Assembly (NCBI GenBank): GCA_022837365.1
Contig: JALHHV010000189.1
Location: 1 to 7,270, forward strand
Length of the DNA: 7,270 nt
Source of the DNA: Desulfovibrio sp.
Lineage (GTDB): Bacteria; Desulfobacterota; Desulfovibrionia; Desulfovibrionales; Desulfovibrionaceae
Direction of reading: 5' to 3'
Shown here one piece after another: positions 1 to 5,338 of the stretch; the stretch's first letter is position 1; each line of letters starts with the position of its first letter. Position numbers and translations under genes: made by a program. A model generated the notes under the pieces. It had not been told where the DNA came from. It searched no databases and worked only from the letters and a program-made list of their open reading frames with translations.

Positions 1-290
1 GCCGGTCCTTCCACGGTGTGCTCCATGTACCGTACCTGATGGTCCTGAAGGATGTCGCGCGCGGGGCCCATCCGCTCGTGGGCGGATGATGCCGGGCACG
101 CGGCGTACTCCGGCATGGCTCCGGCTCCGTCAGCCGGAAAGGGCAGGGCCAGCGAGGGATGCGGGTCGGCGCAGTGCAGAAGGATGACCTCCGCTCCGGT
201 GAGGTTGGCGATGAGGGCGGCGTGGCGCGCCGCCCGGAATGATCCCTGGGTTCCGTCGATGGCCAGCAGAATGCGTGAAGGCTTGATCAT
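1..290 (-). CDS. Universal stress protein (UspA family), N-terminal part, runs off left edge
   Basis: Reading the minus strand from an ATG at 290 gives an open frame of 96 codons to the window edge. It begins MIKPSRILLAIDGTQGSFRA and continues with a helix and a strand (AALIANLTGAEVILLHC). This is the first beta-alpha-beta unit of a Usp domain: a hydrophobic strand ending in Asp (LLAIDG, residues 8-13), a helix rich in Ala, then the strand EVILLHC. Usp proteins are cytoplasmic, often bind ATP and help survival under stress; the ATP-binding G-2x-G-9x-G(S/T) motif would lie past the edge and cannot be judged. A purine-rich AGGGGG precedes the ATG by a few bases, supporting this start. Residues 46-70 are Pro/Ala/Gly rich and divergent, as is usual for the variable region after strand 2. 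The family call rests on the first 40 residues only. Confidence 0.72.
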   Translation of the reverse strand, partial: MIKPSRILLAIDGTQGSFRAARHAALIANLTGAEVILLHCADPHPSLALPFPADGAGAMPEYAACPASSAHERMGPARDILQDHQVRYMEHTVEGP

Positions 291-384
291 GTATTCCCCC
301 TGTCCGCCCCTGTTGGGCGTCCGGCGGCATGACGGCGCGCGGCAACGCGGCGGCACGCTGGGCCGGGCGAACGGACTTGGCTTT

Positions 385-413
385 ACCATACCGCGCGTGC
401 GCGGGTACGGCAA
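385..413 (-). promoter_or_regulatory. Candidate sigma-70 promoter for the universal stress protein gene
   Basis: On the minus strand TTGCCG (408-413) and TATGGT (385-390) are separated by exactly 17 bases. The spacer holds a GC-rich inverted repeat (CCGCGC / GCGCGG, 391-404), a possible operator. The predicted start near 378 would leave a leader of about 88 bases before the usp ATG. This is inferred from motif matching only. Confidence 0.35.
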
Positions 414-470
414 TGGGGGTGCGGGAAAAATGGCGTCAGTGCAGGGCTTCCGGGCATCGGGCCGGGCGCG

Positions 471-509
471 GAAAAGGAAAACGCGGCGCAGGGTTGTCCC
501 CGCGCCGCG
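471..509 (-). terminator. Rho-independent terminator of asnS
   Basis: On the minus strand, 27 bases past the asnS stop codon, an 8-bp perfect stem (482-489 with 502-509, CGCGGCGC / GCGCCGCG) is extended inward by GGG/CCC around a TTGT loop. It is followed directly by TTTTCCTTTT (481 down to 472). On the plus strand the same hairpin has a T7 run at 521-527, but 11 bases away, so termination of asnS is the better reading. Confidence 0.75.
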
Positions 510-535
510 CGTGCGTGAGATTTTTTTGAGGAAGT

Positions 536-1942
536 TTAGAATTCGAGATTGCCGGGCGTACGCGGAAACGGCACCACGTCGCGGATGTTGGCGATGCCGG
601 TCAGCAGCATCAGCAGCCGTTCGAAGCCCAGTCCGAAGCCCGCGTGCGGCACGGAGCCGAAGCGCCGCAGGTCCAGGTACCACCAGTAGTCCTCGGGGTT
701 CTGGTTCATCTCGCGGATGCGCGCCTCCAGCACGTCCAGCCGTTCCTCGCGCTGGCTGCCGCCGATCAGTTCGCCGATGCGCGGCACCAGCACGTCCATG
801 GCGGCCACGGTCTCGTTGTCGTCGTTGCAGCGCATGTAGAACGCCTTGATGGATTTCGGGTAGTTGTACACGATGACGGGCTTGCCGAAGTGTTCCTCGG
901 CCAGGAAGCGCTCGTGCTCGGTCTGGAGGTCCAGCCCGAAGGACACGGGGTAGTCGAACTTCCTGCCGGAGGCTTGCAGGAGTTCGATGGCCTCGCGGTA
1001 GGACACCCGGGCGAAGGGCTGGCCCGCGATGGTGCGCAGCCGGTCGATGAGCCCGTTGTCCACGAAGCGGTCGAACAGTTCGATGTCGGCGGCGCAGCGT
1101 TCCAGCACGCGGGTGACCACGGTGCGGGTCATGGCCTCGGCCAGGTCCATGTTGTCGTTCAGGTCCGCGAAGGCGAATTCCGGCTCGATCATCCAGAATT
1201 CGGCCGCGTGGCGGGCGGTGTTGGAGTTCTCGGCGCGGAAGGTGGGGCCGAAGGTGTACACCTTGCCCAGGCCCATGGCCAGCGCCTCGGCCTCCAGCTG
1301 GCCCGACACGGTGAGATTGCATTCCTTGCCGAAGAAGTCGGCCTCGAAACGGTTGCCCGAGGGCGGCAGCGCAGCCCCCGCCACCGGCAGAGTGGTGACG
1401 CGGAACATTTCGCCCGCGCCCTCGCAGTCCGAGCCGGTGAGGATGGGCGTATGCACGTGGAAGAAGCCGTGCTCGCGGAAGAATTCGTGGATGGCGAAGG
1501 CCGCTTCCGACCGGATGCGGAAGGCCGCGCCGAACTTGTTGGTGCGCGCGCGCAGGTGGGCGATGGTGCGCAGGAATTCGTCGGAATGGCGCTTCTTCTG
1601 CAACGGATAGGCTTCCGCGTCGGCCCCGCCCAGCAGGGTCAGGGCGGCGGCGCGCACTTCCCACTTCTGGCCCTTGCCGGGCGATTCCACCAGTTCGCCG
1701 CGCACGTCCACGGCGGCGCCGGTGTGCACGTCCTTGATCACGGCGTAGTCGGGCAGGGCTTCGTCCACGATGCACTGGATGTTGGCGAGGCACGAGCCGT
1801 CGTTGATTTCGAGGAACGAGAAGCCCTTGGCGTCGCGCCGGGTGCGCACCCAGCCGCAGATGCGGATGTGGGCCACGGGGGCCTGGGCGGTAAGGGCATC
1901 GGCCACGGGCGTGCGGGCCATGGAGCTGGCGGAAGCGGTCAT
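536..1942 (-). CDS. asnS: Asparaginyl-tRNA synthetase (class II)
   Basis: The 468-residue product matches the usual length of bacterial AsnRS, which charges tRNA-Asn with asparagine using ATP in the cytoplasm. Residues 24-105 form the N-terminal OB-fold anticodon-binding domain ([23 protein letters not shown]). The class II catalytic core follows: the [16 protein letters not shown] segment (165-180), motif 2 with [21 protein letters not shown] (235-255), and motif 3 with [22 protein letters not shown] (about 435-456). The end [12 protein letters not shown] is also typical of AsnRS, and the [11 protein letters not shown] segment separates it from AspRS. The ATG at 1942 is preceded by AAGGAG at 1950-1955 with a 7-base spacer. 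A second Met at residue 8 has no such site. The gene lies 186 bases downstream of arsM on the same strand but has its own candidate promoter and terminator, so it is probably a single-gene unit. All core motifs look intact. Confidence 0.97.
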   Translation of the reverse strand: MTASASSMARTPVADALTAQAPVAHIRICGWVRTRRDAKGFSFLEINDGSCLANIQCIVDEALPDYAVIKDVHTGAAVDVRGELVESPGKGQKWEVRAAALTLLGGADAEAYPLQKKRHSDEFLRTIAHLRARTNKFGAAFRIRSEAAFAIHEFFREHGFFHVHTPILTGSDCEGAGEMFRVTTLPVAGAALPPSGNRFEADFFGKECNLTVSGQLEAEALAMGLGKVYTFGPTFRAENSNTARHAAEFWMIEPEFAFADLNDNMDLAEAMTRTVVTRVLERCAADIELFDRFVDNGLIDRLRTIAGQPFARVSYREAIELLQASGRKFDYPVSFGLDLQTEHERFLAEEHFGKPVIVYNYPKSIKAFYMRCNDDNETVAAMDVLVPRIGELIGGSQREERLDVLEARIREMNQNPEDYWWYLDLRRFGSVPHAGFGLGFERLLMLLTGIANIRDVVPFPRTPGNLEF

Positions 1943-2032
1943 GCGGCGTCTCCTTGGTGGTCGGTGGGCGGCCCGGCGTGTGGTGTGGCGGGCACGGAGC
2001 AGGCGCGCGGTGGGCGCGGCGCACGTGCACAG

Positions 2033-2061
2033 GGTGTACGGTGCAATGGGGGGGCGGTCAA
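2033..2061 (-). promoter_or_regulatory. Candidate promoter of asnS
   Basis: On the minus strand TTGACC (2056-2061) and TACACC (2033-2038) are 17 bases apart. The -35 box is good and the -10 box weak (three of six consensus bases). The predicted leader is about 84 bases. The rest of the 1943-2128 gap is C-rich on this strand, and I see no convincing intrinsic terminator for arsM there. Confidence 0.35.
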
Positions 2062-2128
2062 CGGGGAGGGAAGGGGGGAGGGCTGGCGTGGGGCGAAAAG
2101 AGGCGGGAGAGGATGTCCATGCGCGCCG

Positions 2129-2971
2129 CTATTTACGGGCCTCGATGGACAGGCTGACAACGTAGTCCGCCATTTCCTCGCCTTTGGGCAAGGTTTCGGC
2201 GACCTGCTTGTACAAGGGGTCGTTCCAGTCCTGCATGTTCCGCACATAGTCGGGCCTGGGCGTCAGGACGATGGACGTGAAGCCGGTCTGTTCCAGCATG
2301 GCCCTGGTTTCGTCCACCAGCACCGCCCCGGCCACGCAACCCACCAGAGCTGCCGCCATTTCCCGAACGTCATCCGGCAGGGGCTTCAGGAGGGCCAGGT
2401 CGGAAACGGATATCCTGCCGCCCGGTTTCAGGGCGCGGAAGACTTCGCGCCAGACCTGGGGCTTGTCCGGGGAAAGGTTGATGACGCAGTTGGAAAGCAC
2501 CACGTCAACGCTGGAATCCGGCACAGGCAGATATTCGATCTCGCCAAGGCGAAACTCGACGTTATCCAGGCCGGTGCGCTGCCGGTAGTGCCCGATGTTC
2601 TTGCGGGCCTTGGCAAGCATTTCCGGGGTCATGTCCACGCCGATAACCCGCCCGGAGGCTTTCACCTTCTCGCCCGCCTGGAACACGTCAAAGCCGCCGC
2701 CGCTGCCAAGGTCAAGCACGGTCTGGCCTTCCAGCAAGGCCGCGATGGCGACGGGGTTGCCGCAGGAAAGCCCCATGTTTGCGCCATCCGGCAGGTTGGC
2801 AAGGCTTTCCGCGTCATAGCCGATGGCTTTCGCCAGCCTGGTGGGGTCGGCATGTCCGCTGCGCTGGCTGGAACAGCAGCAGGAACGCTGTCCCGTGGCA
2901 ATGGCCGCGTATCCCGTGCGGACGGTTTCCCTGACGTGTTCGTTCGACTGGTTTTTGTCGGGCGCGCTCAT
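2129..2971 (-). CDS. arsM: Arsenite S-adenosylmethionine methyltransferase ArsM
   Basis: This protein would methylate As(III) stepwise with SAM as donor, a cytoplasmic detoxification route. With the start at 2971 it has 280 residues, normal for prokaryotic ArsM. The Rossmann SAM-binding loop LDLGSGGGFD lies at 86-95, followed by VIGVDMT (acidic end of strand 2). The three cysteines that bind arsenic in ArsM are in their expected contexts: C70 (LSCGNP), C162 (SNCVINLS) and C212 (VGCVAGA). A run of three cysteines at 31-33 (SCCCSS) matches the N-terminal Cys cluster common in this family. Possible starts are 2986, 2977 and 2971; I chose 2971 because GGAG at 2981-2984 lies 9 bases upstream, while 2986 has no ribosome binding site and 2977 is too close. 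It follows arsR with almost no gap and is surely co-transcribed and arsenic-inducible. No arsenite pump or arsenate reductase gene is in view. Confidence 0.93.
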   Translation of the reverse strand: MSAPDKNQSNEHVRETVRTGYAAIATGQRSCCCSSQRSGHADPTRLAKAIGYDAESLANLPDGANMGLSCGNPVAIAALLEGQTVLDLGSGGGFDVFQAGEKVKASGRVIGVDMTPEMLAKARKNIGHYRQRTGLDNVEFRLGEIEYLPVPDSSVDVVLSNCVINLSPDKPQVWREVFRALKPGGRISVSDLALLKPLPDDVREMAAALVGCVAGAVLVDETRAMLEQTGFTSIVLTPRPDYVRNMQDWNDPLYKQVAETLPKGEEMADYVVSLSIEARK

Positions 2972-2987
2972 GAACATGTTCTCCATG

Positions 2988-3356
2988 TTACGGTTTCTTG
3001 CTGTCACAGCAGGTCGGCAGAAATTCCGGCGCAATCCCGCTCTCGGCCCGGTAGGTTTGGCACTGGTCAGGGTCGCCGGAACAGCATTCGGTGGTCAGGT
3101 AGGCGATAGTTTCCAGCATCAGGGGGATGTTGGCCCTGTACCGCGTGTTGCGGCCTTCGCGCTCCATGCTGGCAAGCCCGCTGTGGACGATGGTTTTCAG
3201 GTGAAAGGAAAGGTTGGTTTTCGGGATGTCCAGCATCCGGGCGATTTCCCCGGCGACCAGACCGCCCGGCGCGTATTTGACCAGCATCCGGAAGATGGAA
3301 AGCCGGGCTTCGGACGTCAGGACTTCAAAAATGGTGGTGGCTGTTTTGGTCTCCAT
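2988..3356 (-). CDS. arsR: ArsR/SmtB-family arsenic-responsive repressor
   Basis: The 122-residue product is a small winged-helix repressor. It begins METKTATTIFEVLTSEARLS, the usual ArsR opening helix, and has the HTH at about 34-62 (AGEIARMLDIPKTNLSFHLK) followed by a wing (EREGRNTRYRA, 65-75). It lacks the classical ELCVCDL metal site in the HTH. Instead cysteines sit at the C-terminus: C91, C92 and C99 (ECCSGDPDQC) and a second pair, C116-C117. A C-terminal Cys-Cys...Cys As(III) site is known from the Acidithiobacillus ferrooxidans type of ArsR, so As(III) sensing by C91/C92/C99 is inferred. The frame is open upstream to 3596, but similarity to ArsR begins only here, and the longer forms would run through the promoter. 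The stop codon lies one base before the first possible arsM ATG, so the two form an operon. Confidence 0.9.
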   Translation of the reverse strand: METKTATTIFEVLTSEARLSIFRMLVKYAPGGLVAGEIARMLDIPKTNLSFHLKTIVHSGLASMEREGRNTRYRANIPLMLETIAYLTTECCSGDPDQCQTYRAESGIAPEFLPTCCDSKKP

Positions 3357-3362
3357 TGGATG

Positions 3363-3391
3363 ATTGTTCAATACCATTTGAATAATGTCAA
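3363..3391 (-). promoter_or_regulatory. arsRM promoter with embedded ArsR-type operator
   Basis: On the minus strand a consensus TTGACA (3386-3391) and AACAAT (3363-3368) are separated by 17 bases. A 9-6-9 inverted repeat (ATTGTTCAA 3363-3371, TTGAATAAT 3378-3386, one mismatch) fills the spacer and the -10 box. An AT-rich palindrome of this shape placed between the two boxes is typical of ArsR autoregulation: bound repressor would block RNA polymerase. The seventh base after the -10 box is the A of the arsR ATG at 3356, so the mRNA may have no leader. Confidence 0.75.
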
Positions 3392-3578
3392 GAAAAAGTG
3401 GGAATACCAACGGGAAACCCCTTGCTGCTGCCGGGTAAGAAGCTGAATGTCGTACTACGCAACCGCCCTGATTTTTGGAAAACCTGGGTGTTTTGCATGA
3501 CAGCCCCGACAACGCCACGCTATGCTGGCGGCAAGGTTTGCGCCCGGCGGAAAATTGTGGCGCCGGTGTCCGGAAGGG

Positions 3579-3607
3579 TTGACGAGTGGCGGCCATTCCA
3601 TTATCAG
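3579..3607 (+). promoter_or_regulatory. Promoter of the small winged-helix gene
   Basis: TTGACG (3579-3584) and TATCAG (3602-3607) are 17 bases apart. A transcript would start near 3614, giving a leader of about 30 bases that carries the AAGGAG at 3631-3636. The -10 box is overlapped by the palindrome at 3603-3621. Upstream, 3392-3578 (between this promoter and the divergent arsR promoter) holds no gene or motif that I can support. Confidence 0.55.
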
Positions 3608-3621
3608 GAATTATTCCTGAT
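3603..3621. promoter_or_regulatory. Perfect 19-bp palindrome, probable operator
   Basis: ATCAGGAAT - T - ATTCCTGAT is a perfect 9-1-9 inverted repeat covering most of the -10 box and the expected transcription start of the gene at 3644. Its position fits a repressor site. The binding factor is unknown; the small winged-helix protein itself is one candidate (inference). Confidence 0.6.
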
Positions 3622-3643
3622 TAAATCACAAAGGAGCACACCC

Positions 3644-3817
3644 ATGGAAGACAAGGTTCTGAAAGCCATGAAGGAAGCGGGCAAGCCCGTGCGCCCCGGC
3701 GACATCGCCAAGTCCCTCGCCGTGGATTCCAAGGACGTGTCCAAGGCCATCGACGCCCTGAAGAAGGCAGGCAAGATCCACTCGCCCAAGCGCTGCTTCT
3801 ACGAGCCGGTGGCGTAA
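3644..3817 (+). CDS. Small winged-helix DNA-binding protein (57 aa)
   Basis: The product (start MEDKVLKAMKEAGKPVRPGD, end CFYEPVA) is a single compact winged-helix domain. Helix 1 is at about 3-12, helix 2 at 18-26 (PGDIAKSLAV), a recognition helix at 28-43 (DSKDVSKAIDALKKAG), and a short wing at 44-55 (KIHSPKRCFYEP). It resembles the MarR/LexA-like HTH fold and the small stand-alone HTH proteins of Desulfovibrio, but I cannot name a family or target. It has one cysteine (C51) in the wing and no separate sensing domain. The start is certain: AAGGAG at 3631-3636 with a 7-base spacer. It is a monocistronic gene, with promoter just upstream and a strong terminator 50 bases after the stop, and is divergent from arsRM. 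Possible roles are an autoregulated repressor or an accessory DNA-binding protein. Confidence 0.88.
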   Translation: MEDKVLKAMKEAGKPVRPGDIAKSLAVDSKDVSKAIDALKKAGKIHSPKRCFYEPVA

Positions 3818-3867
3818 CGCTCCGGGCAGTGCGCCCGAACGGTTGGTAGCCGCGCCTGTCCGCCTCG

Positions 3868-3907
3868 AAACCCCCGCCGTGCCCCGCAAGGGCAGGGCGG
3901 GGGTTTT
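3868..3907 (+). terminator. Strong rho-independent terminator after the winged-helix gene
   Basis: An 11-bp perfect stem (AAACCCCCGCC 3868-3878 with GGCGGGGGTTT 3896-3906) encloses a nested GCCC/GGGC stem (3881-3884, 3890-3893) and ends in TTTT (3904-3907). It separates the winged-helix gene from the tRNA gene. Confidence 0.85.
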
Positions 3908-3919
3908 CCACGCCAATTG

Positions 3920-3948
3920 TTGACAAACCCGGTGTGCTGGGGCAATGT
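3920..3948 (+). promoter_or_regulatory. Candidate promoter of tRNA-Ala
   Basis: A perfect -35 box TTGACA (3920-3925) lies 17 bases before CAATGT (3943-3948), a weak -10 box. The expected start near 3955 is about 34 bases before the mature tRNA 5' end. The -35 box is convincing; the exact -10 box is not. Confidence 0.5.
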
Positions 3949-3988
3949 CTGCTCCGCGCCCGGCCAAGCCGTGCGTCCCAACACGCCT

Positions 3989-4064
<76 letters not shown>

Positions 4065-4137
4065 GAAAGGATAAGGGTTCCTCGGGATGGCTGCCGCCCC
4101 GTTTCCCGCCATGTTCCGGACCCGTGGCCGCACCGGC

Positions 4138-4746
4138 TCAATAGGCCGTGAAGGTATCCTTGGGCCGGAAACAGATCGGACACTTCTCGAAGTCTTCGCC
4201 CTTGTGGATGTATCCACAGATGGGACACAGGTAGAATTTGTCGTCGTCCGGCGCGTCAAGGTCGTTGTAGGCGTCCAGATAGCGTTCGGCGTGGACCGAT
4301 TCGGCCAGCTTCGCCCGCGTGAACACGTGGACGGCCTTTGCGTTCCCTTCTTCCTGGGCCTTCTTGATGAAGGCCGGATACATGTCCGACGTCTCGTAGA
4401 TCTCGCCGTTGGCCCCGGAAATGAGGTTGAGGTCGCATGCCTTGGCGGCGGGGGCGGCCACCGTGGGCTTCTGGTAGCCGGGTTCCATCTCGGCCACCAG
4501 GTCGTACTCCAGGCCGATATGAATCAGTTCGGCTGCCGCCGTGGCCTCGAAAAGGCGGGCGATCTGCGCATAGCCCTGCTCCCTGGCCGCCTTGGCGAAG
4601 GCCGTGTACTTCGCGTGCGCGCCGGTTTCTCCGGCAATGGCGGCCTTGAGGTTCTCCAGCGTGCTCCCCACGGCGGTCTTGCTGTCTGCCACCATGTTGA
4701 AATTGGTTGCATTCTTGACGGTTGGTATCTGCGCGCGGACTTTCAT
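4138..4746 (-). CDS. rbr: Rubrerythrin (diiron peroxidase with C-terminal rubredoxin domain)
   Basis: This 202-residue cytoplasmic protein would reduce hydrogen peroxide to water with electrons from rubredoxin or a reductase, part of oxygen defence in anaerobes. The ferritin-like four-helix domain spans about 28-160 and shows the diiron ligands: E40 (GETGAH), E73 and H76 (AAELIH), E115/E118 (NGEIYETSD) and E149/H152 (LAESVHAERY). The 33-residue gap from E40 to E73 equals that between the first two ligands of the classical D. vulgaris protein. The C-terminal rubredoxin-like domain (about 170-202) has two CxxC pairs, LCPICGYI (174, 177) and KCPICF (189, 192), for one Fe(SCys)4 site. The start at 4746 is set by AAGGAG at 4756-4761; the frame continues upstream but without sense. 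An N-terminal extension of about 20 residues precedes helix 1. It is monocistronic and divergent from the transporter gene. Ligand assignment is by alignment from memory. Confidence 0.94.
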   Translation of the reverse strand: MKVRAQIPTVKNATNFNMVADSKTAVGSTLENLKAAIAGETGAHAKYTAFAKAAREQGYAQIARLFEATAAAELIHIGLEYDLVAEMEPGYQKPTVAAPAAKACDLNLISGANGEIYETSDMYPAFIKKAQEEGNAKAVHVFTRAKLAESVHAERYLDAYNDLDAPDDDKFYLCPICGYIHKGEDFEKCPICFRPKDTFTAY

Positions 4747-4785
4747 GGGTGCATGCTCCTTCTTGTTGGAGGACGGGTGCGGTAT

Positions 4786-4826
4786 GTGTCCGGGAAAATA
4801 CCGGAAATCGGCACGTTCCCGGACAC
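4786..4826. promoter_or_regulatory. 11-bp inverted repeat upstream of rubrerythrin, possible operator or leader hairpin
   Basis: GTGTCCGGGAA (4786-4796) and TTCCCGGACAC (4816-4826) are perfect inverted copies separated by 19 bases. They lie 40-80 bases upstream of the rubrerythrin start codon, where an operator or leader structure would be expected. The sequence does not look like an AT-rich PerR/Fur box. No T-run follows on either strand, so it is not an intrinsic terminator. Confidence 0.5.
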
Positions 4827-4942
4827 GGCCCAATACCAGTTACCGTATTTTCTGCTCCCAATCGTTGTGCGCGTCAAGTTCCGGAGCCCGGCAGGCGCGG
4901 CATGCCAAGGCGGCGAAGCGGCGCAGAAGGGCCCTCGGCCCG

Positions 4943-4996
4943 AAACGACCGGGGCCGGGCATCGTCACCATGGCGGTGCCCGGCCCCGGTCGTTTT
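4943..4996 (+). terminator. Strong terminator-like hairpin without an assigned gene
   Basis: A 19-bp perfect stem (4943-4961 with 4977-4995) and a 15-base loop end in TTTT (4993-4996), with a further TTTT at 5003-5006. Because of the AAA at its left foot it could also act on the minus strand, but the T-run there is only three bases. No plus-strand gene precedes it, so it may end a small RNA, insulate the two divergent genes, or be a remnant. Confidence 0.6.
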
Positions 4997-5127
4997 CGTG
5001 CCTTTTCCGCAAGGCGCGGTGCCTTCCCGAGTTGGCGGTCTTGCGGGTGGATGAACGGGGCGTGTCCTGTAAATACGGCAGGTTGCCGACAAAATCGCCA
5101 TGGTCCCGATCTTGCTCATGTGGCGGC

Positions 5128-5158
5128 GCGCGGCCCGCGCGGGGGAGGGCTCCCCCGC
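5128..5158. repeat. Pair of tight GC-rich inverted repeats upstream of the YeiH-family gene
   Basis: GCGCGG/CCGCGC (5128-5133, 5135-5140) is followed at once by GCGGGGGAG/CTCCCCCGC (5139-5147, 5150-5158). The arms share bases 5139-5140, so the two hairpins are mutually exclusive in RNA. A third, looser pair CCGGCGG/CCGCCGG lies at 5171-5177 and 5194-5200. No T-run follows. They may structure the leader of the transporter mRNA. Confidence 0.4.
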
Positions 5159-5236
5159 TCCGGGTTCCCGCCGGCGGTCCTGCCGCATGTCGGCCGCCGG
5201 AACGACACCGTATCCACACTGCGCAAGGAGATTCAC

Positions 5237-5338
5237 ATGGCACAAAAGCGCTGGCTGACCGAGGACAAGCTGGCCCTGATCATGGGGCTGTTCCTCTTCC
5301 TGCTGGGCACGCTCAGTGAAGACCAACGTCTGGGTTAG
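5237..5338 (+). pseudogene. Detached N-terminal piece of the YeiH-family transporter (33 aa)
   Basis: An ATG with an ideal ribosome binding site (AAGGAG 5225-5230, 6-base spacer) opens a 33-residue frame. It starts MAQKRWLTEDKLALIMGLFL, has one hydrophobic helix (13-25), then goes out of register (TLSEDQRLG) and stops at 5336. The piece before the break looks like the cytoplasmic start and first membrane helix that long YeiH-family proteins carry. The transporter body begins immediately afterwards in another frame, overlapping by 23 bases. I read this as a gene interrupted by a small indel near 5305-5316. A leader peptide coupled to the GTG start at 5316 is possible but less likely, since that GTG has no ribosome binding site of its own. 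Confidence 0.65.

Larger units (their letters stand above)
4747..5236. other. Gene-free 490-bp gap between divergent rubrerythrin and YeiH-family genes
   Basis: No open frame here has a ribosome binding site or recognisable protein. The gap holds, in order, the rubrerythrin leader, an 11-bp inverted repeat (4786-4826), a strong terminator-like hairpin (4943-4996), several GC-rich inverted repeats (5128-5158 and 5171-5200) and the AAGGAG of the next gene (5225-5230). I could not place a convincing sigma-70 promoter for either flanking gene; on the minus strand TTGACG followed 17 bases later by CAGAAA is the best weak candidate for rubrerythrin. Confidence 0.6.

Noticed and set aside
2114..2150. 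GTCCAT / ATGGAC inverted repeat around the arsM stop codon as a terminator
   Set aside because: Six-base arms with about 25 bases between them and no T-run; likely chance.
644..3109. 821-codon open frame on the plus strand across asnS and arsM
   Set aside because: It is antisense to two genes with clear families, is His/Gly/Ala/Val-rich low complexity, and has no ribosome binding site. Long antisense frames are expected in GC-rich DNA.
3527..3543. Sigma-54-like TGGCGG...TTTGC motif upstream of the winged-helix gene
   Set aside because: The GG to GC distance is 11 rather than 10 bases, and a better sigma-70 promoter lies just downstream.
4087..4113. Possible rubrerythrin terminator (ATGGC / GCCAT inverted repeat)
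   Set aside because: Stem of only five pairs, a long loop and no T-run on the minus strand.
4087..5319. 410-codon plus-strand frame opposite rubrerythrin
   Set aside because: It is antisense to a gene with diiron and rubredoxin motifs, and its composition is not protein-like beyond it.
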